Shown here: positions 25,014-34,097 of the stretch, in pieces | Layout of the letters: each line of letters starts with the position of its first letter | How positions within the stretch are numbered: position 1 is the first letter of the stretch | From: Ruminococcus sp. | GTDB lineage: Bacteria; Bacillota; Clostridia; Oscillospirales; Ruminococcaceae | Assembly (NCBI GenBank): GCA_020861185.1 | Contig: JAJBSV010000002.1 | Span: forward strand, 1-64,000 | Length of the DNA: 64,000 bases | Direction of reading: 5' to 3' | Notes under the pieces: generated by a model | Databases searched by the model: none | Told to the model about the DNA's origin: nothing | The model's input: the letters and a program-made list of their open reading frames with translations, nothing else | Translations under genes and position numbers: made by a program

Positions 25014-26903
25014 TCAATTATTTTGTAATAGGTTTTCTTTTACAAACTGCAACATATAGAGCTCGTAATAGTGACCCTTGAGTGCAATGAGCTCGTCATG
25101 GGTGCCGCTTTCGAGTATTTCACCGTGAGAAAGATAGATGATTCTGTCGGCTTTCCGGATTGTCGAAAGTCTGTGCGCCACTATAAGAAGCGTGCCGATG
25201 TTCATCATCTTTTCGAGTGAATCCTGAATAAGGATTTCCGTTTCGGTGTCGATATTGGCGGTTGCTTCGTCAAGAATCATGACCTCGGGCTTGTGGATGA
25301 TGGTACGGGCAAACGAAAGAAGCTGTCTTTGACCGGCAGAGAAGTTGTTGCCACGCTCCCTTACCTCTTCGTCAAGACCCTTGTCAAGCTTCTCGATTAT
25401 CTTGTCGGCATTGACATAACGGCAGACGTCCATTATCTCCTCATCGGTAAAGCTGTCTTCACGGAGAACTATATTGCTTCGGATAGTACCCGAGAAGAGG
25501 AAAACGTCCTGAAGCATCTGACCGAAGTGTCGACGGAGACTTGAGACAGTGTAGTGCTTGATATCTACACCGTCGATGAGAATTTGACCCTTCTGGATAT
25601 CGTAGTTGCGGCAGATGAGGGAAAGTATCGTCGTCTTGCCGGAGCCGGTTGCTCCGACAAATGCGACCGTTTCGCCGGCATTGACCTTGAACGAAACGTC
25701 TTTAAGAACCCACTCGCCTTCGTTATAGGCAAACCAGACGTGCTTAAATTCGATATTACCCTTGCAGGTTTCGAGATTTACAGCGTCCGGCTCGTCCCGA
25801 ATTCCGGGAACCATGTCGAAAATGGTGAAAATCTTCTCGGCGGAAGCGAATGCCGACTGGAGCCAGTTGAACTGCTCGGCAAGGTTCTGAATCGGGTTAT
25901 AGAACTTTGAGATGTACATGTAGAATGATACTACTGTACCACTCGTGATAGCCTGACCGAGGAAAACAGTTTCCTTTATGTATCCCCTGCCGCCAAGATA
26001 GAAGAGGCAAAGTATAGACGAGACATAGAGCATATAGACGAGAGGACGGAAGACCGCAAATGTGAATATCTGCTGAGTCTGTGCCTTCTCGAGCTTTTTG
26101 TTGCGCTCTTGGAATTCGCCGAGCTTTCTGTCCTCACGGTTGAAAATCTGGATAATCTTCATGCCGGAAAGGTGCTCGGATATAAATGTGTTTATTTCGG
26201 TTGTGCCGTCCTTGACACGTCTGTAAGCACGGCGGGAGAACTTTCTGAATATAACCGTGAAGAGAAGAATAAACGGCACAAAGCAAAGAACCATCAATGT
26301 GAGCTGATAGTTAAGCATCAGCATGGCAACGAGTACTCCAACGATTACGAAGAAGTTCTTTATAAGGTTCACGAGGATATTCGTAAACATGACAGAAATT
26401 GCGTTGGTGTCGTTTGTAACACGGGTTACGAGCTTTCCGACCGGGATGTTATTGAGCTGTGCATGTGAAAGGCTCTCGATATGCTTCATGAGGTCTTCAC
26501 GAAGCGCGGAAAGAATCTTCTGACCGATTTTCTGGAGTACTATCGCCTGAACATAGGTGCATATCATCGAGATGATGAGGATGCTTGCGTAGACTGCGAT
26601 GTAGGCGAAAATTTCATTCATCTCGAAGTCGCCGACAATCATGTCCTCAATTTCGCCGATAATCAACGGGGATATGACGTCGTAGGCAACGGACACAAGC
26701 ATTACAAAGAGAACGAAGATGAACTGTCCCAGATAGGGCTTGGCGTACTTGAGAAGTCTCTTGAGTATTTCGCCGTCTGACATGTTTCTGTCGAAGCCCA
26801 TTGCTTCTTTTCTGTCCTTGACGGAGAGATAAGCGACTATAAAGACGATTGAGACGACGCCGATTACCGCGCCGACCGCCAAAAGAGGATAAAATTCACG
26901 CAT
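25014..26903 (-). CDS. ABC exporter half, consensus catalytic subunit
   Basis: 629-residue half-exporter: six membrane segments then an ATPase domain. Walker A is GATGSGKTT, Walker B VMILDEATANID with the catalytic Glu, H-loop AHRLST. The signature reads NFSAGQRQ instead of LSGGQ. Its partner has the complementary defect (Asp for the catalytic Glu), so together they match asymmetric heterodimeric exporters such as TM287/288, LmrCD or BmrCD, with one active and one degenerate ATP site. The ATG overlaps the partner gene by 8 bp. Exports drugs, lipids or peptides; the substrate is unknown. Confidence 0.9.
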   Translation of the reverse strand: MREFYPLLAVGAVIGVVSIVFIVAYLSVKDRKEAMGFDRNMSDGEILKRLLKYAKPYLGQFIFVLFVMLVSVAYDVISPLIIGEIEDMIVGDFEMNEIFAYIAVYASILIISMICTYVQAIVLQKIGQKILSALREDLMKHIESLSHAQLNNIPVGKLVTRVTNDTNAISVMFTNILVNLIKNFFVIVGVLVAMLMLNYQLTLMVLCFVPFILLFTVIFRKFSRRAYRRVKDGTTEINTFISEHLSGMKIIQIFNREDRKLGEFQERNKKLEKAQTQQIFTFAVFRPLVYMLYVSSILCLFYLGGRGYIKETVFLGQAITSGTVVSFYMYISKFYNPIQNLAEQFNWLQSAFASAEKIFTIFDMVPGIRDEPDAVNLETCKGNIEFKHVWFAYNEGEWVLKDVSFKVNAGETVAFVGATGSGKTTILSLICRNYDIQKGQILIDGVDIKHYTVSSLRRHFGQMLQDVFLFSGTIRSNIVLREDSFTDEEIMDVCRYVNADKIIEKLDKGLDEEVRERGNNFSAGQRQLLSFARTIIHKPEVMILDEATANIDTETEILIQDSLEKMMNIGTLLIVAHRLSTIRKADRIIYLSHGEILESGTHDELIALKGHYYELYMLQFVKENLLQNN

Positions 26904-28680
26904 TTACGACACCCCTTTCGTTTTCAAGACGCTGAAGATCGACTGTCAGCTTGTACTGCGGACAGCTCTTATAGAGCTCTTCATGGTTTCCGACTGCAAG
27001 AATATTGCCGTCGTCAATGAAGATAATCTTGTCCATATGCTCGATGGTGGTGACTCTGTGGGCGATTAGAATCGTTGTCTTGCCCTTGCGTGAAGTCTTA
27101 AGACCGGAAAGGATTTCCTTCTCGGTCTCGATATCTACTGCCGAAACGGAGTCGTCAAGGATGAGAATAGAAGCATCCTTCATAAGTGCTCTTGCAATCG
27201 AGATTCTCTGCTTCTGTCCTCCGGAGACTGTCACGCCGCGCTCGCCCAATACTGTATCATAGCCTTCGGCAAATTCAACGATATTGTCGTCGACCGCCGA
27301 AAGCTTGGCGGCTTCAACGGCTTTTTCGTGTGATACGTCATCAGACGCAAATTCGATATTGTGCTCTATCGTGTCGCTGAACAGGAAGTTATCCTGCGGG
27401 ACATAGGCACAGTATTTTCTTAGAGATGCTATCGAGATTGAATTTACATCCTTGCCGTCGACGAATATTTTACCGTCGGGGACGTTGTAGATTCTTAAAA
27501 TCAGGTCGGCAAGGGTGGTCTTGCCTGCTCCGGTTCTTCCGATTACGCCGACGCTTTCACCGGCATTTACCTTAAACGATGCGTTCTTGAGGACGTCATA
27601 CTCGCCGTCGGGGTATCTGAATGTAAGGTCTCTGAATTCGATATCGCCCTTGACATCTTCGATATCCGTAACGTCTTCCCTGTCCTTTACGTCCACTTCG
27701 GCATCAAGGAGCTCGCTGACTCTCTTAAGGGATGCTGCGCCTTGAGAGTGCATGTTGATAAGCTCGGCGACTGCCATTACAGGCCAGACGATTGAGTTGA
27801 AGTAGCCCATGAATTCGACTAATTGTCCTGCGTTGAAGGTACCCTTATAAACAAGATAGCTTCCGTAGCCCAGGATGACGCAGATTACAGACTCGACAAG
27901 AAGGGTTATGAAAATCGTCATAAGGATTGAAAGACGAGTGTATTCGACATTGGCGTCTTCGTTCTCTTTATTGAGCTTGCGGAACGCCATGAGTTCTTTG
28001 CTCTCTTTGACGAACGCCTTGATTACGGCGATTCCCGAAAAGCTTTCCTGAGAGAAGTCGGAGAGCTTCGAGAATGCCTCCTGGCGGACTTCCCACTTCT
28101 TCTCCATGTACTGCATAAGCGTCAAGCCGACACCGAAAAGAAGGGCTATCGGAATCATACAGAGGAGCGACATGAGTGCATTCATACGGAGCATCTTTAT
28201 AAATGAGAGTATTCCTAAGAATGTGGCATCGCAGGTCATGAGGACTCCGTTTGAATAGCAGTCGCGGATGGTTTCGAGGTCGTTTGTGAAGAGCGACATC
28301 AGATTGCCAACCTTGTTCTTCTGGTAGTACTGCTGAGAGAGGTTCTTGCAGTGGTCGAACATGCGGAATCTCAAATCCGCCGCAACCTTGTTTCCGCTTC
28401 CGTTGAAGCAGACGCGCCAAAGGAATCTTCCGGTGACTATTCCGACTATGATGCCTATCATCGGCAGGCAAACTTTGTCAAGAAGATAGTCGATGTCAAA
28501 CGCCGCCGTTGTGCCGTCATCAAGAGTGACATAGCCCTGATTCAGACCGTTGATGACATCGCGATAAAGCTCGGGAATGACAAGCTGTAGATAGTCGACG
28601 AGAACCAGCGCGGCAATGCCGATTAATAAAAGATAGGCATATTTTATGTAGTAGCGATTTATGTGCTTTCCGAAAAGCAA
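26896..28680 (-). CDS. ABC exporter half, degenerate-site subunit
   Basis: 594-residue half-exporter with six membrane segments and an ATPase domain. Walker A GRTGAGKTT and signature VSGGQKQRISIARAL are normal, but Walker B is ILILDDSVSAVD: Asp stands where the catalytic Glu should be, as in the TM287 half of asymmetric exporters. It therefore forms the degenerate site with the FSAGQ signature of the next gene product. The start is TTG 28680, 5 nt after GGGGGGA. It has its own promoter, separate from the exporter pair upstream. Confidence 0.9.
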   Translation of the reverse strand: MLFGKHINRYYIKYAYLLLIGIAALVLVDYLQLVIPELYRDVINGLNQGYVTLDDGTTAAFDIDYLLDKVCLPMIGIIVGIVTGRFLWRVCFNGSGNKVAADLRFRMFDHCKNLSQQYYQKNKVGNLMSLFTNDLETIRDCYSNGVLMTCDATFLGILSFIKMLRMNALMSLLCMIPIALLFGVGLTLMQYMEKKWEVRQEAFSKLSDFSQESFSGIAVIKAFVKESKELMAFRKLNKENEDANVEYTRLSILMTIFITLLVESVICVILGYGSYLVYKGTFNAGQLVEFMGYFNSIVWPVMAVAELINMHSQGAASLKRVSELLDAEVDVKDREDVTDIEDVKGDIEFRDLTFRYPDGEYDVLKNASFKVNAGESVGVIGRTGAGKTTLADLILRIYNVPDGKIFVDGKDVNSISIASLRKYCAYVPQDNFLFSDTIEHNIEFASDDVSHEKAVEAAKLSAVDDNIVEFAEGYDTVLGERGVTVSGGQKQRISIARALMKDASILILDDSVSAVDIETEKEILSGLKTSRKGKTTILIAHRVTTIEHMDKIIFIDDGNILAVGNHEELYKSCPQYKLTVDLQRLENERGVVNA

Positions 28681-28713
28681 TATAATCCCCCCAAATTACA
28701 AAATTCAAAGGCG

Positions 28714-28742
28714 ATTATAGCACAATGCAAAGCCGAAATCAA
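28714..28742 (-). promoter_or_regulatory. promoter of the second exporter pair
   Basis: Minus strand TTGATT, 17-bp spacer, TATAAT, about 30 nt upstream of the TTG start. Confidence 0.7.
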
Positions 28743-28785
28743 GAGGCAAATTTGCAATATTGTATTTCACAGAAGGACAATATTT

Positions 28786-28810
28786 AAGCCCCGAGAAAAT
28801 CCCGGGGCTT
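28786..28810 (-). terminator. hairpin after the first exporter pair
   Basis: AAGCCCCG and CGGGGCTT form an 8-bp stem directly after the stop of the upstream exporter gene; the tail AAATATT has few T residues, so termination may be partial. Confidence 0.55.
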
Positions 28811-28813
28811 TGT

Positions 28814-30700
28814 TTATGCCTGCTGTTCTTTTGTGCAATACTGAGCCTGTGCGTTCCAGAGCTCACTGTACTTGCCCTCTTGCTCTATAAGCTCGTCGTG
28901 GCTTCCCTTCTGTACGATGGAACCGTGGTCGAAAACTGCGATTTCGTCGCAGAAGCGACAGCTTGAAAGCCTGTGGCTGATATAAATAGCGGTCTTATCC
29001 CCTACTATATCGTTGAACTTCGAATATATCTCCGCTTCCGCCATCGGATCGAGGGCGGCTGTCGGTTCGTCGAGGACGATGAACGGAGAATCCTTATACA
29101 AAGCTCTGGCAAGCGCTATCTTCTGAGCCTCACCTCCGGAGACGTTCACGCCGTTCTGGTCGACTTCGGTATAAAGAGTGGTTTCGAGACCGGAAGGAAG
29201 CTGTCTTAATCTGTCACCGAACCCGGTTTTTACGAGACAGTCGGTGACTTTATTGTTATCGTAGGTCATGCTTGAGGCGACGACTTCGCCGAGTTTGAAT
29301 GCCGGGAGCTTGAAGTCCTGGAATACGACCGAGAAGACGTCGAGATATTCGCGATAGTTATACTTCGTGATGTTGATGCCGTTGAGGAGGATTTCGCCTT
29401 CTGTCGGGTCGTAGAGACGGCAGAGAAGAAGTATGAATGTTGTCTTGCCGGAGCCGTTCTCGCCAACAACTGCAAGGCGTTCGCCGACTCGGAACTTGAC
29501 ATTTACATGTCTGAGAGCATAGTTGTCGCTTCCGGGGTACTTGAACGATACGTCACGGAATTCTATCTCATAGTCACGGTCAAGTCTCTTTTCAACCGTC
29601 AGAGAGCCCTTATACATACTGTGCGGGATGTCGAGGTATTCAAGGGACAATTCGAGAAACGGAGTGTTGGCTTTTAGCTGACCGAGAGTTGAGAGGGTCT
29701 GCGTGAGACCTCCTGAAACACTGGTGATTGCGGCGACGTACTGGGTGACATAGCCGATTCCGAATGCACCGCCGAGAGCTTTCAGGCAGACATAGACATA
29801 GGCAAGTCCTGAGAACATTGTCGCAATTCCGCTTCCGAGAGCGCTGAAGGCTCCCATTCCTCTTCGTGCAAAGTGAGCAAACATGCCATCAGACATGAAT
29901 ATCCCCGATTTGTCGCAGTTGTATTTCTCACTCATCTTGTGCTGATTGTACATTCTCACGTCGAGAGAATATTTTTCTTCAGTTCCTAAGAATGCGTGGT
30001 AAGTGCCGAGTCTGTTGGCTAAGTTGTGGTCACCGACATTTTTCGACCAGTAGCTTGAAGCTTTGTTGGAACACATCGGTGCTAAAAGTGTAACGCCGAG
30101 CATTATTGCAACTACAAGAATTATGCAGATTGGATTATTGAGGAATGCAAGAGATGAGCCGTCGGGGACTCTTGTTGTAAAGAGAGTTACAGTCAGAGCA
30201 ACACCGCCTATGATTGTGAAAACGCCTTTGATGAGGTCATCAACCCAACTGAGAAGATACACGAGTCCCCAGCCCCCGCTGTTGTTATATTGGTAGCTTG
30301 TTGAGTAGATATCTTTTGTCTTCTGGTTGTCGGCATCAGCGAAATCCATGTCGAGCTGCTTCTTGGTGTAGTTGCCCATTCCCCAGCAGAAGTTTGCTAA
30401 GCCGCCGCCATAGGTGTTTTTGTACTTACCTAAGAATGCACTTATGAGCGCAACTGCTGCCGCCAAAGCAAGCGTTACCAGAACAAGCATTGTGAGCTTG
30501 TCCCTATCCCTGTTCCCGGAAAGTTCAGTTATGATGAGAGCCGACATATAGATTCCGATGTAGGGACTAAGAGCAGTCCAGACGGAATTGACTACTGTCG
30601 AGATAACCATGTGAGGACTGTTTTTATAGAGAATCTTAAGACCCTGTATCGTCTTGGATGCCATCCGGCGATAGGTGATTTTGTCATTGTTCTTACTCAT
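28814..30700 (-). CDS. ABC exporter half of the LytTR-linked pair (second gene)
   Basis: 628-residue half-exporter. The N-terminal 330 residues are a membrane domain; the ATPase carries Walker A GENGSGKTT, signature VSGGEAQKIALARAL and Walker B FIVLDEPTAALDPMAE with catalytic Glu. The DEPTAALDP form is typical of peptide or bacteriocin-type and lantibiotic-like exporters. The frame opens with GTG 30709 lying on top of the ribosome site; GGGAGGG is properly spaced for ATG 30700, which overlaps the upstream stop by 8 bp. It pairs with the preceding gene. No precursor peptide is seen nearby, so a resistance or lipid role is equally possible. Confidence 0.88.
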   Translation of the reverse strand: MSKNNDKITYRRMASKTIQGLKILYKNSPHMVISTVVNSVWTALSPYIGIYMSALIITELSGNRDRDKLTMLVLVTLALAAAVALISAFLGKYKNTYGGGLANFCWGMGNYTKKQLDMDFADADNQKTKDIYSTSYQYNNSGGWGLVYLLSWVDDLIKGVFTIIGGVALTVTLFTTRVPDGSSLAFLNNPICIILVVAIMLGVTLLAPMCSNKASSYWSKNVGDHNLANRLGTYHAFLGTEEKYSLDVRMYNQHKMSEKYNCDKSGIFMSDGMFAHFARRGMGAFSALGSGIATMFSGLAYVYVCLKALGGAFGIGYVTQYVAAITSVSGGLTQTLSTLGQLKANTPFLELSLEYLDIPHSMYKGSLTVEKRLDRDYEIEFRDVSFKYPGSDNYALRHVNVKFRVGERLAVVGENGSGKTTFILLLCRLYDPTEGEILLNGINITKYNYREYLDVFSVVFQDFKLPAFKLGEVVASSMTYDNNKVTDCLVKTGFGDRLRQLPSGLETTLYTEVDQNGVNVSGGEAQKIALARALYKDSPFIVLDEPTAALDPMAEAEIYSKFNDIVGDKTAIYISHRLSSCRFCDEIAVFDHGSIVQKGSHDELIEQEGKYSELWNAQAQYCTKEQQA

Positions 30701-32528
30701 TGATGTCACCCTCCCTGTAGTATTTGCTCTGAACTTCGAAGAGTTCGGCGTATTTTCCGCCCTGTTTAAGTAACTGCTCGTGAGTTCCTTCTTCCAGTAT
30801 CTTATGGTCGCCTATCAGGATGATTCTGTCGCAGAATCTGGTCGAGGCGAGACGATGGGAGATATAGACGGAGGAACGCCCTGCGGTCATGTCGTTATAC
30901 TTGTTGTAAAGGTCAGCTTCGGCAATGGGGTCGAGAGCCGCTGTAGGCTCGTCAAGGACGATTACGGGAGCGTCTTTATACAAGGCTCTTGCGAGCATAA
31001 GCCTCTGGGTCTGACCGCCGGAGAGATTGACAGCGTTCTCATAGACTTCACGGTTGAGCTTTTCTTCGAGACCGTCCTTGAAGCCTGCCACCATTTCGGT
31101 GAGTCCGGCTTTTTCGATGCAGGAATTAACCTTATCATAGTCGATGTCGTGGTCGGTCTGGGCAACGTTCTCGGCGACCGAGCCTGCCCAGAGGATGCAA
31201 TTCTGGAATACTGCCGAGAAGACTTTATAGTATTCACGGCGGTTGAATTCACGGATGTCAACGCCATTGAGGAGCACTCGCCCCTCTGTCGGGTCTTCCA
31301 TGCCGGCGATGAGCTTGACGAGGGTTGTCTTTCCTGCGCCGTTGAGTCCGACTACTGCTAACTTTTCGCCGGCGTGAAGGGTCAGGTTGATGTCCTCAAG
31401 AGTGTAGCTGTCGGATGAAGGATACTTGAACCAGACGTGATCAAGAACTATCTCATACTTGCCGTCAGCGGGAACAGGGACATCGGAGCCATCCTCGAAC
31501 TTGAACTGCTCGGGATAGTTGATGACTTCAAGGACATTTGAAAGCTCCAGGCACTGTCTGTGCATAGTGGTGAGGTCTCCCAAAACTCCAGTTACCCAAT
31601 CGGTGAATCCGCCGACGGTTGAAAAGCAGAGGATGAACATTGAGACGTCGATTGAGCCGTCAAGAACGAGCGCTATAAAGTAAGCATAGGCTACAGCGTT
31701 TCTCAAGAAGCTTAAAGCGAGATCGGCAACCCTGCCCCAGATATAGACGTTCTCGCACCTGCGGTGGAAGGCTTCGAGGAGAAGGCACTGCTTGTCGTAA
31801 AGCTCCGTGAACCAGCTCTTGATGCCGAAGATCCGGACGTCCTTTACAAAGCTCGTTTCGGAGGCTGTTTTGCGGACATAGCTCAGAGTCTCATCAATCT
31901 TTGCTTCTTCCTCACGATGATTATAGCCGTAGCTGTTGAGCTTGTTCGTGACGAAATAGCCGACAAGAGCGGTTACCGTCACAAGGAGGAGAATCCAGAC
32001 GTTTGCAGTCGAAAGTATTGCGGCATAGATGATGAGTCCCAGGAGATTGCTCAAGAATGAGCAAATTGTTTTCCAGATAGCCTCGCAAGCCGAAGAGTTA
32101 GAGTATGTGGTTGGCAAGGCTTTATTGAGAATCGTCTGGAACTTTTCGTTGCCCAGGTTCGGGTAGGAGGTCTCGGCACACTTTGTGTTGATGAGGTTTA
32201 TGATTTCCGAACGGGTTGTTATCCTGCCGTAGAGGATGTTAGTGTCGATGTATTGCCTTGCCATGGCGAGAAACACTAAAATCAGCGTGAATCCGATTAT
32301 TGTGATGAGGAGCTCGGACGCCGTCCCATTTCGCTCGAGCACTGCAATTATCGAGGGCGAGATATAGAGTCCCGCAACACTCTGACCTGTCACGACGAGC
32401 AAGAAGAGAAGTCCAAGGATTACAACCTTTTTCTCGCCGTTGGTCCAGGCGCATTTAATCATGAACCAGACACAGCTTAAGATGCCGTACTTTGGTTTTT
32501 CTTTTGTCTTATCTTTGGTATTTATCAT
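30693..32528 (-). CDS. ABC exporter half of the LytTR-linked pair (first gene)
   Basis: 611-residue half-exporter: membrane domain, then ATPase with Walker A GLNGAGKTT, signature LSGGQTQRLMLARAL, Walker B VIVLDEPTAALDP and H-loop SHRLAS, all intact. Unlike the downstream exporter pair, both halves here look catalytically complete. Start: ATG 32546 coincides with the predicted start of transcription, so ATG 32528 (AAAGGCGGTG upstream) is used. The promoter lacks a -35 box and carries direct repeats, implying control by the LytTR regulator encoded at 33.3-34 kb. Confidence 0.88.
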   Translation of the reverse strand: MINTKDKTKEKPKYGILSCVWFMIKCAWTNGEKKVVILGLLFLLVVTGQSVAGLYISPSIIAVLERNGTASELLITIIGFTLILVFLAMARQYIDTNILYGRITTRSEIINLINTKCAETSYPNLGNEKFQTILNKALPTTYSNSSACEAIWKTICSFLSNLLGLIIYAAILSTANVWILLLVTVTALVGYFVTNKLNSYGYNHREEEAKIDETLSYVRKTASETSFVKDVRIFGIKSWFTELYDKQCLLLEAFHRRCENVYIWGRVADLALSFLRNAVAYAYFIALVLDGSIDVSMFILCFSTVGGFTDWVTGVLGDLTTMHRQCLELSNVLEVINYPEQFKFEDGSDVPVPADGKYEIVLDHVWFKYPSSDSYTLEDINLTLHAGEKLAVVGLNGAGKTTLVKLIAGMEDPTEGRVLLNGVDIREFNRREYYKVFSAVFQNCILWAGSVAENVAQTDHDIDYDKVNSCIEKAGLTEMVAGFKDGLEEKLNREVYENAVNLSGGQTQRLMLARALYKDAPVIVLDEPTAALDPIAEADLYNKYNDMTAGRSSVYISHRLASTRFCDRIILIGDHKILEEGTHEQLLKQGGKYAELFEVQSKYYREGDINE

Positions 32529-32552
32529 ATTGGCACCGCCTTTCATGATTTT

Positions 32553-32615
32553 ATTATAGCGGAAATTTTAAAGAGCGCACGTTTTGGGGACGAAACGCTC
32601 TCTGTGGGGGACGAA
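32553..32615 (-). promoter_or_regulatory. activator-type promoter with LytTR-like direct repeats
   Basis: Minus strand TATAAT at 32553-32558 has no recognisable -35 (CGTGCG at the expected place). TTCGTCCCC occurs at 32607-32615 and 32586-32594, 9-bp repeats separated by 12 bp (21-bp period), ending 4 bp before the -35 position. This is the spacing of AgrA/VirR-type LytTR sites; the base match to the AgrA consensus is only partial. Confidence 0.6.
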
Positions 32616-32628
32616 TTGCAAATTTCAG

Positions 32629-33276
32629 CTATTGCGGGAGGAGAATTTCGGTCGAGAATGCTCCGTCCTCGCTGTTGCGGGAGACATAGCCGCCGTATTT
32701 CTTGACAAGAGAATCAATACGGGCAAGCCCCAAGCCGTGACCTTCGCCCTTGGTGGTGTCGAAAATTAAACGCTTCTTGTCGGCGGTGAAATTGGTGAAG
32801 GATATGTAAAACTGACTGTCTCGGACTGCCATATAAACACGAATCATGCGCTTGTCTTCGGGAAGTTTTTTTGATGCTTCGATAGCATTATCAAACAGAT
32901 TTCCGACTATTGAGCAGAGGTCTATATCGGAAACCGAGAGCTTCACGGGGATTTCGGCATCTGCCTTGACGGGGATTTTTGCCGCCTTGGCGAGGGAAAT
33001 CTTGCTGTTTAAAATAGCGTCGCACATGGCGTTGCCGGAATGGATAACAGTGTCGACGGTGTTGAGATCGGTTTCGAGCGCGTTTAAATATTCCATAACG
33101 GAATCCATGTCGCCCGACATGACACGGGTCTTGAGAATCTGGATATGATTGCGATAGTCATGCCGCCAGCCCCGAATCTGCCTGTACATATTGTCGACCT
33201 CGGCATAATGGGTCTTCAGGAGTTCCTGTTGATAGGCATCTATTTTCCTGTTCATTTTCTTTGAAAGCTTGGGCAT
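32629..33276 (-). CDS. membrane-less GHKL histidine kinase
   Basis: 215-residue sensor kinase of the AgrC-like GHKL class. The phosphoacceptor is His39 in WRHDYRNH, the ATP lid has NLFDNAIEASKK (N box) and GHGLGLARID (G box). There is no membrane segment and no sensor domain: only about 30 residues, possibly coiled coil, precede the His. So input must come from a partner or from the cytoplasm. The start ATG 33276 has AAGGAG 8 nt upstream; the frame also opens at GTG 33285. It is 5 bp from the response-regulator stop, so both are made together. Confidence 0.88.
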   Translation of the reverse strand: MPKLSKKMNRKIDAYQQELLKTHYAEVDNMYRQIRGWRHDYRNHIQILKTRVMSGDMDSVMEYLNALETDLNTVDTVIHSGNAMCDAILNSKISLAKAAKIPVKADAEIPVKLSVSDIDLCSIVGNLFDNAIEASKKLPEDKRMIRVYMAVRDSQFYISFTNFTADKKRLIFDTTKGEGHGLGLARIDSLVKKYGGYVSRNSEDGAFSTEILLPQ

Positions 33277-33281
33277 CACAT

Positions 33282-33986
33282 TCACTCCTTCCCTACTCTA
33301 TGAATCAGTGCTCTGTTAAGCGGCTCATATTGCCCGCGAGGCAATGGGATTACGATATTGTCTTTCAGATGGATTTCGGTTTTGGTGACCTTGCGGACGT
33401 ATCGGAGATTTACGATATATGAGCGCCCGGTGCGGTAGAAGTTCTCATCAAGTAAGCTCTCAAATTCGCCGAGAGTTTTCTTGACGGTGTAATCCTCGTC
33501 GGCGTGGACGGTGACATAGTTTTTGATGACTTCAAGGTACTTTATTTCTATGAGAGGGACTTTGACGGTCTCATCTGTCAGTTCAAGTGTAAGCATACGC
33601 TCACTTCTAGCAATCTTAACTACCGCTTTGTCTAAGACTTCAAAAAGCTTTTCCTCTTTCAGAGGCTTCATAAGATAATTCAGGGCGTCGACATCGTAAC
33701 CCTCGGCTATATAGTCAGAGTAGCCGGTGATAAAGACAATCTGTACATAGCGGTTGTCAATTCTCAGTCTCTTTGCAAGGCTGACCCCGTCCATGCCGCC
33801 CATTTCTATGTCCAGAAGAAGTATGTCATAATCTCTGTTCTCGGAATATGAGAACAGGAACGCCTCGGCAGAATCGAAGATATTAATTTCAGTTGTCAGG
33901 TCTCTGGCGGTCGCCCATTTTTGCGTGAGTTCGTGAACAAGACTAGACATGTCCTGCGAATCATCACAGATTGCTATTTTATATAT
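33282..33986 (-). CDS. LytTR response regulator (AgrA/VirR type)
   Basis: 234-residue regulator: receiver domain with acidic pair Asp8-Asp9 and phospho-Asp59 (LLLDIEMGGMDG), Lys in NYLMKP, then a LytTR DNA-binding domain (ending NIVIPLPRGQYEPLNRAL). Start: family alignment puts it at MYKIAICDD. That codon is ATA (33986), 7 nt after AGGGGAGG. The in-frame ATGs at 34013 and 34019 lie at or upstream of the predicted start of transcription and have no ribosome site. It probably activates the exporter genes downstream of the kinase. Confidence 0.88.
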   Translation of the reverse strand: MYKIAICDDSQDMSSLVHELTQKWATARDLTTEINIFDSAEAFLFSYSENRDYDILLLDIEMGGMDGVSLAKRLRIDNRYVQIVFITGYSDYIAEGYDVDALNYLMKPLKEEKLFEVLDKAVVKIARSERMLTLELTDETVKVPLIEIKYLEVIKNYVTVHADEDYTVKKTLGEFESLLDENFYRTGRSYIVNLRYVRKVTKTEIHLKDNIVIPLPRGQYEPLNRALIHRVGKE

Positions 33987-34017
33987 GCCGGTGCCTCCCC
34001 TCTTATAATCCATATCC

Positions 34018-34046
34018 ATTTTATAACACTCAGGCTTAAAAGTCAA
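34018..34046 (-). promoter_or_regulatory. promoter of the regulator-kinase genes
   Basis: Minus strand TTGACT, 17-bp spacer, TAAAAT; transcription would start near 34011, about 25 nt before the ATA start codon. Confidence 0.7.
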
Positions 34047-34051
34047 CATAA

Positions 34052-34085
34052 CAAAAAGAGCCTGCCAATTGGGCAAGCTCTTTCT
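34052..34085 (-). terminator. terminator of rpsB-tsf
   Basis: AAAGAGCTTGCC and GGCAGGCTCTTT pair around CAATT, followed by TTG; it ends 12 bases or so after the tsf stop. Confidence 0.8.
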
Positions 34086-34097
34086 ATAGGCTTTTGA

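Noticed and set aside
28681-32628. A bacteriocin or lantibiotic cluster around the ABC exporters
   Set aside because: No short precursor gene, modification enzyme or leader peptidase is seen in the gaps or nearby.
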